A DNA stretch of 64,000 nucleotides from Paenibacillus sp. FSL H7-0326 (GTDB lineage Bacteria; Bacillota; Bacilli; Paenibacillales; Paenibacillaceae), in the NCBI RefSeq assembly GCF_001955535.1, contig NZ_MPVN01000001.1, positions 682,001 to 746,000 of the forward strand, written 5' to 3'. The position numbers were made by a program, and so were the translations under genes. The notes under the pieces were generated by a model. The model saw only the letters and a list, made by a program, of their open reading frames with translations, made no database searches and was not told the origin of the DNA. Positions 33,026 to 41,185 of this stretch are shown piece by piece. Positions within the stretch are counted from its first letter, which is position 1; every line of letters begins with the position of its first letter.

Positions 33026-34735
33026 TCACAAGTGCTTCTCCATTGCTGTGCACGCTTCCAGATAAGCAGGCATCAGCCCCTCAAGCAAGCCATCTATTGA
33101 ATCCAGGCAGCCTGACTTAGCTGCCTCCTCTATTGCTGCAAACAAGGTAGACAAATAATGGATACCCAGACTTAAACTGCCGGATTTCAAATCATGTGAA
33201 ACTTCAATTGTACGGCTGTAATTTCTGTCCTTTACATATTGAATCAGCCGATTAATTTTGTCAGGTGTATCATTTTGATACATTTCGAGAAGTGTTGATA
33301 ACAGCTCACTATCCTGATCATCCCCGAGGTCCATTAGCTCAGCCATCGTTTCTTGATTTAAAATTTGATCATCCCTGCCTGTAATCCATCGCTGTATAAT
33401 CTCCTTCAGCGCATCCAGAGAGATCGGTTTAGCGATGTAATCGTCCATACCTGCCTGTAAGCACTTGTCTCTCTCGCCAGGAAACACATTGCCTGTAAGA
33501 GCGATAATCGGCGTATGACGCTTCATCTCATCACGCTCGATTTGGCGTATTTTCTCCGTTGCCTCAATCCCGCCGAGCTTCGGCATGAGGTTATCCATCA
33601 AAATAAGCGAGTACGGCTTACTTAAATATGCTGATACGGCTGCTTCTCCGTTCTCTACCGTCTCCACATTGGTAATGCCCAGCTTTTTTAGCTGCACGAG
33701 CACGACTTTGCGGTTGATTCCATTATCCTCTGCCAGAAGAATCGGATGTTGTATTTTAGATTGTTCTGCTCTATGCAGCGAATTCGTACGCCGCATACTA
33801 TATGTCGCAGCCTCGCTTGCCTCTCCTGTTACCTTCTCTGATGGGAAGCTGACTTCAATCCAAAATGTTGAGCCTGCATCCTGTTCACTGATTACACCAA
33901 TCTTACCGCCCATAAGCTCAACAAAGGATTTGCAAATGGACAGCCCAAGACCTGTTCCGCCATGCTCTGACTTCTGCCCTTCTCTTGTTTGTGAGTAAGG
34001 CTTAAACAGCTTGTCCTGCTCCGCTTGGGATATGCCTATACCATTATCCGTTACCTCGATACGTAATCTCTGCTCTTGTTCCGTTTGAGACAAGACGATG
34101 ATGCGGATTCGAATCAAACCATTTTTGGTGAATTTGTTCGCATTGCCCATTAGGTTCGTAAGCACTTGAGTCATCCGTGCTGTATCACCTGCAAACCGTT
34201 CGAATATAGAGCTGTCAATATCGGCAACAATCCGATTACCTTTGTCTAATGCTTTTTGGGATAATAGAAGAGTTACATGCTTAACGATGGCTCTTAGATC
34301 CATTGAAGAAGGGTTAAGCTTCATTTCGCCAGCCTCTAATTTGGATAGATCCAGCAAGTCATTGATAAGATGGAGTAGTATATGAGAAGATTCCTGAATG
34401 ACCGACACAGACTGTCTCTGCTCCTCCGATAGCTCGGATAAGGAAAGCACTTCAGCCATGCCTAAAATTCCATTTAGCGGGGTTCTAAACTCGTGACTCA
34501 AAAGTGCAAGAAATTCCGTCTTTGCTTCATTTGCAAGAACGGCATCCTCTCTTGCCTCTGCTAATTTCATATTGTTCTTTGTCAGCTCACGCTGAAGTGT
34601 TACCAGCTCGTTATTCATGCTCGAAAATTCTTGGAGCAACCGCTGTTCCTGTTCCTTGCTGCGGATGATTTCTTTATTCAGATCCTCAATGAGGTGCCGC
34701 AGTCTAGTCATCTCTAAATCGTGATCAGAATTCAT
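33026..34735 (-). CDS. Hybrid histidine kinase-receiver-HPt without sensor domain
   Basis: A 569-residue soluble phosphorelay protein. A coiled coil (about 8-65) leads into HisKA (His81 in LLSHEFRTPLNG). The HATPase has an N-box Asn198 (GNANKFTKNG), G1 DNGIGIS and G2 GGTGLGLSI. The receiver domain (about 331-450) has phospho-acceptor Asp381 in LILMDNLMPKLGG and Lys in IAKPIS. The C-terminal HPt has His514 in VSHDLKSGSLSLG. No transmembrane, PAS or GAF sensor is present. It lies 46 bases after the cobalamin-binding protein, so that protein is its likely input. No DNA-binding response regulator is nearby to receive phosphate from the HPt. Confidence 0.93.
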   Translation of the reverse strand: MNSDHDLEMTRLRHLIEDLNKEIIRSKEQEQRLLQEFSSMNNELVTLQRELTKNNMKLAEAREDAVLANEAKTEFLALLSHEFRTPLNGILGMAEVLSLSELSEEQRQSVSVIQESSHILLHLINDLLDLSKLEAGEMKLNPSSMDLRAIVKHVTLLLSQKALDKGNRIVADIDSSIFERFAGDTARMTQVLTNLMGNANKFTKNGLIRIRIIVLSQTEQEQRLRIEVTDNGIGISQAEQDKLFKPYSQTREGQKSEHGGTGLGLSICKSFVELMGGKIGVISEQDAGSTFWIEVSFPSEKVTGEASEAATYSMRRTNSLHRAEQSKIQHPILLAEDNGINRKVVLVQLKKLGITNVETVENGEAAVSAYLSKPYSLILMDNLMPKLGGIEATEKIRQIERDEMKRHTPIIALTGNVFPGERDKCLQAGMDDYIAKPISLDALKEIIQRWITGRDDQILNQETMAELMDLGDDQDSELLSTLLEMYQNDTPDKINRLIQYVKDRNYSRTIEVSHDLKSGSLSLGIHYLSTLFAAIEEAAKSGCLDSIDGLLEGLMPAYLEACTAMEKHL

Positions 34736-34781
34736 AATATCCCTCCTTTATCCGTTCATCTTGACACGAAGGGTTCTTGTA

Positions 34782-35843
34782 TTACTTGGCAGATATAAGC
34801 CTGTTAGCTAGAGCGATGGCTCCTTTCGCATCTTCTGCATATCCGTCTGCTCCTACTTCCTTCCACAGCATTGAAACTGTATTAAAGGGCATGCCTCCGA
34901 CCAATATTTTTACTCTTGCGGTACTCGGATGATTTCGAACCTGTACAATCAGCTCTCGGACAAGATGCACATGATAGGTCATGGTTGCAGATAATGCCAA
35001 AACATCCGCTTTATATTTGACGAGTGAATCGATGAGACTGGGATTGGGTACATTTGCTCCCAAATAATAAGTATCCCATCCCTCCATTTCAAATTGATCG
35101 GTTAGCATTCGAAGACCAATCTCATGCTGCTCATTGCCAACACAAGCCGATACGATACGATGTCCTTTTGCAGAGTTTGTGAGCCAATACGGATATAGCC
35201 TTGAAATATTTGCCTGTGTAGCGGCTGTACAAAAATGTTCTTGTGCAACTGTAATCTCACCTATTTGCCATAGCCTTCCGATCTCATACTGTGTCATTTG
35301 GAATATATAAGTGTATATATCTTTAATAGGTGTATGATCCTCAGCCATATCTTCAACAATCGCGGCAGCAGCGAGTCGATTACCGGACAACAGCTGATCC
35401 AGGTAGAGCTTGGCTTCGGTGTAATAAGGAAGCTCCTCCCTTACAAACTTCGGAGAAGGCTCTGCTAATTCCACCTCTATCAACCCAAGCTCCAAGTATT
35501 CTAGAACAAGCTCCTTGTCTGGATATTCAAAATATTCTTCAATCATTTCCTTAATTAACAAGAGATTAATTCTGATGTCTTCATCCGTAACTCGATAACC
35601 TTTAAGCAATGTTTTGAGCCAGGACACGTAATTCGTAAACAGAACAGGGCTTCTCATCATCACACTCTCAGCCAAGAAATTCAAGCTGTATAATGAATCC
35701 TGCTTCGTTCTGATCCGTCCAGATTGTCCAAACTTTTGGTCTAGCTCAGGCTGAAGCTCATACTGTCTATCGGTTATTCGCTCAGCCAGCTTATCAGCAT
35801 CCTTTAATAACGCCTCACCAGCTGCATATTGCATTGAATTCAC
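34782..35843 (-). CDS. CarH-like cobalamin-binding sensor protein lacking a MerR domain
   Basis: A 353-residue soluble protein. Residues about 1-140 are helical with no family I recognise. About 145-225 is the B12-binding cap domain and about 228-345 the Rossmann-like B12 domain. The cap has LWQIGEITVAQEH: Trp192, nine residues, then Glu202-His203, the W-x9-EH signature of CarH photoreceptors. The B12 domain has EQHEIG (238-243), the E-x-H-x-x-G motif with His240 as lower axial ligand, and LVGGMP. CarH uses these to bind adenosylcobalamin and sense light, but this protein lacks the MerR HTH. I use the GTG at 35841 behind AAGGAG; an ATG three codons later is possible. Confidence 0.88.
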   Translation of the reverse strand: MNSMQYAAGEALLKDADKLAERITDRQYELQPELDQKFGQSGRIRTKQDSLYSLNFLAESVMMRSPVLFTNYVSWLKTLLKGYRVTDEDIRINLLLIKEMIEEYFEYPDKELVLEYLELGLIEVELAEPSPKFVREELPYYTEAKLYLDQLLSGNRLAAAAIVEDMAEDHTPIKDIYTYIFQMTQYEIGRLWQIGEITVAQEHFCTAATQANISRLYPYWLTNSAKGHRIVSACVGNEQHEIGLRMLTDQFEMEGWDTYYLGANVPNPSLIDSLVKYKADVLALSATMTYHVHLVRELIVQVRNHPSTARVKILVGGMPFNTVSMLWKEVGADGYAEDAKGAIALANRLISAK

Positions 35844-35881
35844 AACCCATGCAGCTCCTTCCGTGCTTCTAAACAAAATAG

Positions 35882-35919
35882 ATTATTCTATCTGCATTAT
35901 TCTATCTGCATTATTCTAT
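35882..35919. repeat. 14-bp tandem repeat, 2.7 copies
   Basis: ATTATTCTATCTGC is present at 35882-35895 and 35896-35909 exactly, with a partial third copy ATTATTCTAT at 35910-35919. On the minus strand each copy shows TAGAAT, a -10-like hexamer, in the leader of the B12-sensor gene. Confidence 0.85.
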
Positions 35920-35925
35920 GATGTA

Positions 35926-36045
35926 TGAATCAATTTCATAATACCTTTAGCTGCTTCAATCAAAGGTATATATAGATCAAAATGATTTTGTTTGTCTATA
36001 TATAGTTTCAATTCCACCATTTTAATGATTTATGAAATTGATTCA
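35926..36045. repeat. Nested inverted repeats upstream of the B12-sensor operon
   Basis: A perfect 16-bp inverted repeat, TGAATCAATTTCATAA at 35926-35941 and its complement at 36030-36045, frames an 88-base interval. Inside are further inverted pairs: ATACCTTT/AAAGGTAT (35941 and 35962) and TATATATAGA/TCTATATATA (35968 and 35996), around CAAAATGATTTTG. It fills almost the whole gap between the ABM gene and the B12-sensor gene. Confidence 0.85.
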
Positions 36046-36053
36046 AATGATTA

Positions 36054-36359
36054 CTATTCTGCCCGTACCGAATATCTTCTTACAGTTGCCTTGATGTTAG
36101 CCAGCTCTTGGTCCGGATATTTCCGCTCCAAGTCATGAATGCGTTTGAAGTCGGAGCTCGTCACCCAAGCAAGATAATCCTTCTTATCCTCCCAAGTCAT
36201 GTGAACGGTAAGCTCTCCCGGCTTGTTTTCGTTCTGCAGCAGCTGAAATGAGATAAATCCAGATGCCTTGTCCACGGAGCGGCTTCGGTTTTGATAGAGA
36301 CCGATGACCTCCTCTACTTTATCAACTGGAACCTCGACAATCGATTGAACAATGTACAA
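36054..36359 (-). CDS. ABM-fold monooxygenase, IsdG/HmoA-like
   Basis: A 101-residue antibiotic-biosynthesis-monooxygenase-fold protein. MTWEDKKDYLAWVTSSDFKRIH carries the W...S..F...H pattern of IsdG-type haem oxygenases (haem-ligating His and the Trp that ruffles haem). The usual Asn in the first strand appears to be Ser (IVQSIVEV), so haem degradation is uncertain. It follows the MarR gene but is separated from it by a terminator-like hairpin. Confidence 0.75.
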   Translation of the reverse strand: MYIVQSIVEVPVDKVEEVIGLYQNRSRSVDKASGFISFQLLQNENKPGELTVHMTWEDKKDYLAWVTSSDFKRIHDLERKYPDQELANIKATVRRYSVRAE

Positions 36360-36455
36360 ATGAATGCACTCCTTTTACTCCTAAAATTCATGCACCTCAT
36401 GATTACTCGATTGTCCCATAAGATGATTACACATGCAAGCATCGCAATAAATAGC

Positions 36456-36488
36456 AAAAAGGACAGACCCTATGAACAGGGTCCATCC
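36456..36488 (-). terminator. Terminator after marR-type gene
   Basis: On the minus strand GGATGGACCCTG pairs with TAGGGTCTGTCC across a short loop, then TTTTTGC follows. It lies immediately past the MarR stop codon. Confidence 0.75.
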
Positions 36489-36490
36489 TA

Positions 36491-36961
36491 TTATATACTT
36501 TCGTTCACTTCTGACAGCTTACCGCTTGCTGATAAACCGAGCTTCTTGAGAAGACGAATGGCTTCTCTTTTTTCATCCTCCGAGAGTCCTTGCTCCGCAC
36601 TGATAATGACTTCGTGATGTTGAGGGAATATCTGCTCGAAGAACGCAGTTCCCTCCTCGGTTAACTCCGCATAAATCACTCTTCGATCCTCCATAGAGGC
36701 TCTGCGTACAAGCAGCTTCTTATTCTGAAGCTTGTCCACCACATAAGTAATGTTGCCGCTGGACATTAAGACCTTCTCCCCAATTTTTTGAAGCGGCTGG
36801 GGGCCTTTATGATATAAGAGATCAAGAACACCAAATTCTGTCGTATTCAAGCCATGACTTTGAATATCACGGTTGGATCTTGCAGTGACTGAGTTGTATG
36901 CTCTTGCAAGCACCACAAACAGCTGAAGCGACAAATCTTTGTCATCGCTAATATTAGACAT
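36491..36961 (-). CDS. MarR-family regulator
   Basis: A 156-residue winged-helix regulator. VLDLLYHKGPQPLQKIGEKV, SSGNITYVVDKLQNKKLLVR and RRASMEDRRVIYAELTEEG are the MarR recognition helix and wing. The first residues and tail form the dimer interface. The ATG at 36959-36961 follows GGAGG at the right distance; an ATG ten codons earlier does not. The target is unknown; the ABM gene downstream is a candidate. Confidence 0.88.
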   Translation of the reverse strand: MSNISDDKDLSLQLFVVLARAYNSVTARSNRDIQSHGLNTTEFGVLDLLYHKGPQPLQKIGEKVLMSSGNITYVVDKLQNKKLLVRRASMEDRRVIYAELTEEGTAFFEQIFPQHHEVIISAEQGLSEDEKREAIRLLKKLGLSASGKLSEVNESI

Positions 36962-37085
36962 AACCTTGCCTCCAGTAACTATAATCCACATGAAGTTTGT
37001 TTAACCCCATTGCTGAAATGAAGTTATCACCCCCCTGCCTATGGACTTCCTTCCTCTATATAAATCTATTTCATAGGAGATGGAT

Positions 37086-37757
37086 TCACTTGCGTTTAAT
37101 TTCTATCGTTCCATCTGCATGTGCAACAACGATTGTATCTGCCATATCTACAAATAAACCGTTGTCAACGACACCAGGAATCATGTTAAGCTTCTGATTC
37201 AACGCCTCTGCATCAGAGATGCGGCCCAGCTTGCAATCGGCAATGTAATTTCCGTTGTCTGTCTTGTATTTCTCCGAACCGTTCATTCGCCATGCAGGAT
37301 GGCAGCCCATTTGATCCAGTGCATGGTAAGTCCATTCACAAGCAAATGGAACGATCTCTACAGGCAGTGGGAATTTCCCGAGTGTATGTACTACTTTGCT
37401 CTCGTCAACGACAATCACGAGACGCCGGCTGTTCATTGCAACAATCTTCTCACGCAATAGCGCACCTCCGCCGCCTTTGATCAGGTTAAGACGACCATCA
37501 ACTTCATCTGCTCCATCAATAGTAATATCCAGCCTTCCGATTTCGGAGAACGGGACGAGCGGAATTCCAAGCTCTCTTGCCTGATCCTCTGATGCTTGGG
37601 AAGTAGCTACCGTTTCAATTTGCAGCCCTTCATTCTTTACCCGCTCACCAAGGCGTTGAATTGCCCAATAAGCCGTTGAGCCTGTGCCTAGTCCAACCTT
37701 CATTCCGTCTTTAACATACTCTACTGCTCTCTCTGCAGCTAAACGTTTTAAATCCAC
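37086..37757 (-). CDS. rpiA: Ribose-5-phosphate isomerase A
   Basis: A 223-residue RpiA that interconverts ribose-5-phosphate and ribulose-5-phosphate in the pentose phosphate pathway. Signatures are KVGLGTGSTAYWAIQRLGER (phosphate loop), TIDGADEVDGRLNLIKGGGG (catalytic Asp, Glu) and GALLREKIVA (Lys in the active site). I use GTG at 37755-37757, giving MDLKRLAAERAVEYVKDG, the usual family N-terminus, over an ATG ten codons earlier without a ribosome binding site. It is monocistronic. Confidence 0.94.
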   Translation of the reverse strand: MDLKRLAAERAVEYVKDGMKVGLGTGSTAYWAIQRLGERVKNEGLQIETVATSQASEDQARELGIPLVPFSEIGRLDITIDGADEVDGRLNLIKGGGGALLREKIVAMNSRRLVIVVDESKVVHTLGKFPLPVEIVPFACEWTYHALDQMGCHPAWRMNGSEKYKTDNGNYIADCKLGRISDAEALNQKLNMIPGVVDNGLFVDMADTIVVAHADGTIEIKRK

Positions 37758-37930
37758 CTTGAGTTCAACTCCCAATCTTGTTCGCATTTATATACTATTG
37801 TAACCGATTCATGTCACGTATGGAATATATGTTCTTACGTTTCCGTTTCTATAAGTTTTGAGATTTGACATTTTGAATTATTATACAGGAATAACTCGGT
37901 TTGTTCCATCTGCTTACCCGATTATCGTCT

Positions 37931-38548
37931 TTATCTTATATAAATTCGGACAATTCCTATAATGGCGAGATGCAGAGGGTAGAAGCTTGTCCATAACCAT
38001 CTTGGAACGGAAGATCTGAATGAAGCCCCCCTGTAAATGGCGAAGGCGATAAATAAGGTAGATATCGTGCTCCATATCTGAATTTGGGACTGCACCATAT
38101 CTATAATATTCAAGAACAGATGTGCGAACACCATCACGAAGCCTTCCGTGTACCTATAGATCAGCACGAGTAACAAACCATAGATTCCGTAATCCATGGT
38201 CGATATTTCCATAAGGAATCCAGCAGCAATAACAATGAAGACGGCTGCAATTTCATTCTTCACTTTATCCAGCGCTAGTAATACAAGAAGCGAAGCCAGT
38301 AAGGTCCACACGACATTTAATGTGGATTGGTTGAATGCAGCCATAAACGGAATCTGTGATACAACTGCAATGATAAACAACCGGATGGTATATCGCTTCA
38401 CATTACGTGTATGTTTGTAACCAAGAAATATGGAAAATGCATATACGGGAAAAGCAATCCTTCCTATAATACGCAGAATGCTGTGTTCTGGAAAAAACAC
38501 AGCTCCTATATGATCGATCAGCATCGTGATCATAGCTATCCAGTGCAC
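37931..38548 (-). CDS. TraX family membrane protein
   Basis: A 205-residue polytopic protein with about seven hydrophobic helices. It begins MHWIAMITMLIDHIGAVFFP and has IGRIAFPVYAFSIFLGYKHT, hallmarks of the TraX/acyltransferase-like family. TraX acetylates F pilin in plasmids; chromosomal Firmicute members have unknown acceptors, probably surface sugars or proteins. The start is GTG at 38546-38548, seven bases after AAAGGGGG. Confidence 0.85.
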   Translation of the reverse strand: MHWIAMITMLIDHIGAVFFPEHSILRIIGRIAFPVYAFSIFLGYKHTRNVKRYTIRLFIIAVVSQIPFMAAFNQSTLNVVWTLLASLLVLLALDKVKNEIAAVFIVIAAGFLMEISTMDYGIYGLLLVLIYRYTEGFVMVFAHLFLNIIDMVQSQIQIWSTISTLFIAFAIYRGASFRSSVPRWLWTSFYPLHLAIIGIVRIYIR

Positions 38549-38607
38549 TTATCTGCCCCCTTTATGTACATTCCACCTGAAGATTAAATATGTGTTACCT
38601 CTATAGG

Positions 38608-39246
38608 CTAGACTCCTGTCAGCTCAATGAATAACTGAAGCAAAGTCGTCTTAGAAACTCTCCCTATGACTTCATGTTCCCCTGCTTCTCTCGACTCTCC
38701 TTCACCTCGTATGACGGGGAGACAATTGACCTGATAGCGGATCAGCATCTGGGCAGCGAGAAAAGCCGGATCACTCGGTGTTAGTGCAACGGTTTGCGCT
38801 CGTCTCGTCATCGTAAGGCTGACCGGAATGGATTTTAAATCTGCGTGCCCGAGTGTAACTTTGAGCAGATCCTTTCGAGATACAATGCCTACAAAATCAA
38901 GGTTTTCATTCTCTACAAACAAAGTTCCTGTATTCTCCTGAAATAACAGGGCAACTGCGTCATATGCAGATCGATGCTCCTGAATCAGGATCGGCGGTGT
39001 CAGTACATCGTTAATGGTCAGTCTGGATACCTGTTCATTCATCTGACTGAGCTCACTCACTGCCGTTCCAATAGTATATCCAACCTTAGGCTTCGCATCG
39101 AGCAACCCCAGCATCACGAGTATAGACAAGTCGGACCTGATGGTAGGACGGCTTAAACCGAGCTGCTCTGCAATATGGTCACCTGTAATCGGAGCGTAAC
39201 GTGCGACCAGATCAATAATTTCCTGTTGTCTGCTCGATAATTCCAT
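38608..39246 (-). CDS. ccpN: CcpN-like gluconeogenesis repressor
   Basis: A 212-residue protein with an N-terminal winged HTH (SRQQEIIDLVARYAPITGDH, RPTIRSDLSILVMLGLLDAK, PKVGY) and two CBS domains (about 75-205; NTGTLFVENENLDFVGIVSR, KDLLKVTLGHADL). The order and wording follow B. subtilis CcpN (YqzB), which represses gapB and pckA on glucose by sensing nucleotides through the CBS pair. In Bacillus it is co-transcribed with yqfL; here no such partner is adjacent. An AGGAGG site precedes the ATG. Confidence 0.9.
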   Translation of the reverse strand: MELSSRQQEIIDLVARYAPITGDHIAEQLGLSRPTIRSDLSILVMLGLLDAKPKVGYTIGTAVSELSQMNEQVSRLTINDVLTPPILIQEHRSAYDAVALLFQENTGTLFVENENLDFVGIVSRKDLLKVTLGHADLKSIPVSLTMTRRAQTVALTPSDPAFLAAQMLIRYQVNCLPVIRGEGESREAGEHEVIGRVSKTTLLQLFIELTGV

Positions 39247-39352
39247 CAGCGCACCTCCTCTGATTCCTTCATAATCACCTTCTTAAATATATCATTTCTT
39301 TGTCATGCTGACATATAAAGGATTCGTTATAGTTAGAAGATCAAATTACCCA

Positions 39353-39381
39353 TTGACAGATATTATCACATTTAATAATAT
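39353..39381 (+). promoter_or_regulatory. Sigma-A promoter of marR-MFS operon
   Basis: A perfect TTGACA (39353-39358) and TAATAT (39376-39381) are 17 bases apart. It would start transcription near 39388, giving a leader of about 50 bases before the TTG start. The AATAATATT around the -10 is a possible MarR site. Confidence 0.85.
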
Positions 39382-39436
39382 TAGCATGACAAGTAAAATG
39401 ACTAAAACGGTTTACATTGAAAGGAGTTCTGTTCCA

Positions 39437-39895
39437 TTGAACACATCCCTGTCTGATCGCTCCATCGGCTTCATGCTCGGTGTTATTCATAGACGTGCAG
39501 TTAGTGTAATGACCCACCGTCTCAAAGCCTATGACATCACAACAGAGCAGTGGTCTGTGCTGCTGCAAATTTATATGAACGAAGGCCTCAATCAACGCGA
39601 AATTGCCGTAAAAGCCTATAAAGATCAGCCCACTACCACAAGAATACTGGATATGCTGGAGAAGAAGCATCTGATTATCCGCAAGCCAAGCCAAAAGGAC
39701 CGCCGTGCCTTCGAGCTGTTTCTCACAGAACTAGGCAGAGATCTCTCCGGCACGTTAGTGCCATTAGAGAACAAATTTAATGAAGAAATTGCTCAGATTA
39801 TCCCTGAGGAAGATATGGATGTTTTCTGGAAGGTTCTATCCGAGATGGGATCGTATCTTGATACGCTTCTAGAGAAGGAATCTCAAACGAAGTAA
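39437..39895 (+). CDS. MarR-family regulator of the adjacent exporter
   Basis: A 152-residue MarR protein: EQWSVLLQIYMNEGLNQREI, KDQPTTTRILDMLEKKHLII, RKPSQKDRRAFELFLTELG. The start is the TTG at 39437, preceded by AAAGGAG at ten bases. The open frame continues upstream past the promoter, so earlier ATGs are excluded. It is followed 50 bases later by an MFS exporter and probably represses both. The inducer is unknown. Confidence 0.9.
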   Translation: MNTSLSDRSIGFMLGVIHRRAVSVMTHRLKAYDITTEQWSVLLQIYMNEGLNQREIAVKAYKDQPTTTRILDMLEKKHLIIRKPSQKDRRAFELFLTELGRDLSGTLVPLENKFNEEIAQIIPEEDMDVFWKVLSEMGSYLDTLLEKESQTK

Positions 39896-39945
39896 TACTA
39901 GCTATAACGCAGCATCTCACACACAGAAGGAGTTTAACAAAACAA

Positions 39946-41136
39946 ATGCAGCATGAACAAACGAAATTGTGGACGAAGGAATTCGTTATTTTAACCCTGT
40001 GTAATTTTCTGCTGTTTCTACAGCTACATATGATTGTTTCTACCCTGCCAGCCTATGTGCAGGGGGAATACAGTGCCAATTCATTCCAAGTCAGCTTGTT
40101 TACTACCCTATTTGCCCTTAGCGCCATTATTGCGAGACTCTTCGCTGCCAAGCAGTTAGAAAAAGGGAAACGCAACCTCATGATCTACTTTGGTATTCTC
40201 GTTGCCCTGCTGGCTACCCTAGGCTATCATTTTGCTGCGATCATGGGTACTCTGCTCGTATTGCGCATGGTATTCGGCGTTGGCTTCGGCATGACCAGTA
40301 CCGCCTTCCCTACGATGGCCTCAGATATTATTCCTGTAAAACGGATGGGAGAGGGAATGGGTTACTTCGGTCTGTCTACGAGTCTCGCGATGTCCATAGG
40401 GCCCATTGTCGGCTTGTCACTGCTTAACTCTTACGGTTTTGGAGTGCTTACCTGGTCCACTGCAATCATTATTGTTGTCATTGTCCCGCTTAGTTATATG
40501 CTTACCTCCAAAAAAGTTCAGAAGCCGCAGCCGGTGAGCAATCCATTCGCAGTACCTGAGAAAAAAGGCTTCAACTCTGCACTTGTCATTCCATCTATAC
40601 TTAACGGACTCATGGCCGTATCCTATGGAGGCTTGGTCGGCTTCATTGCGATCTTCGGTGCAGAGCAAGGGATAGCTAATCCGGCACTCTTCTTTTTATT
40701 TAACGCCATAGCAATCTTGTTGATTCGACCGATTGCAGGCCGTATTTATGATTCAAAAGGACATGGTGCTCTCATTATTCCTGGCTCTATACTCATTATT
40801 GTTGGACTCGTTATATTATCATTTACTAGCTCTACGCTCAGTCTATTCTTCGCTGCTTTTTTGTTTGGGTTAGGTTATGGCTCGCTTCAGCCGACCTTCC
40901 AGACGTGGATGATTCAAGTGGTACACCCTTCTCAGCGCGGCTTGGCCAATGGCATGTTTTTGAATACACTGGATTTCGGAATTGCCATCGGAGCGCTCCT
41001 GCTTGGCATCATCGCCTCTGTTACCAGCTATGCGGATATGTATCGGTACTCCTCACTATTTATAGCGCTGATGCTGGTCATCTACGTCATTTACGCGCGT
41101 CTGGCCAAACAGCGCGCAGCTGTACAAGAAGGATAA
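39946..41136 (+). CDS. MFS transporter, probable drug exporter
   Basis: A 396-residue protein with 12 predicted membrane helices. It carries the loop 2-3 MFS pattern (ARLFAAKQLEKGKRNLMIYF), an export-family GFGMTSTAFPTMASDIIPVK segment and RIYDSKGHGALIIPGS in the loop between helices 8 and 9. Layout and a preceding MarR gene resemble Bacillus YwoG/YwoH-type efflux pairs. The substrate is unknown. An AGAAGGAG site lies before the ATG. Confidence 0.85.
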   Translation: MQHEQTKLWTKEFVILTLCNFLLFLQLHMIVSTLPAYVQGEYSANSFQVSLFTTLFALSAIIARLFAAKQLEKGKRNLMIYFGILVALLATLGYHFAAIMGTLLVLRMVFGVGFGMTSTAFPTMASDIIPVKRMGEGMGYFGLSTSLAMSIGPIVGLSLLNSYGFGVLTWSTAIIIVVIVPLSYMLTSKKVQKPQPVSNPFAVPEKKGFNSALVIPSILNGLMAVSYGGLVGFIAIFGAEQGIANPALFFLFNAIAILLIRPIAGRIYDSKGHGALIIPGSILIIVGLVILSFTSSTLSLFFAAFLFGLGYGSLQPTFQTWMIQVVHPSQRGLANGMFLNTLDFGIAIGALLLGIIASVTSYADMYRYSSLFIALMLVIYVIYARLAKQRAAVQEG

Positions 41137-41143
41137 TACGACG

Positions 41144-41184
41144 AAACCGCCTGCATTTATAAACTAATGCAGGCGGTTTTTTTA
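41144..41184. terminator. Bidirectional terminator between two MFS genes
   Basis: AAACCGCCTGCATT (41144-41157) pairs with its exact complement at 41166-41179, followed by TTTTTTT on the plus side and a TTTCG end on the other. Confidence 0.9.
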
Positions 41185-41185
41185 G

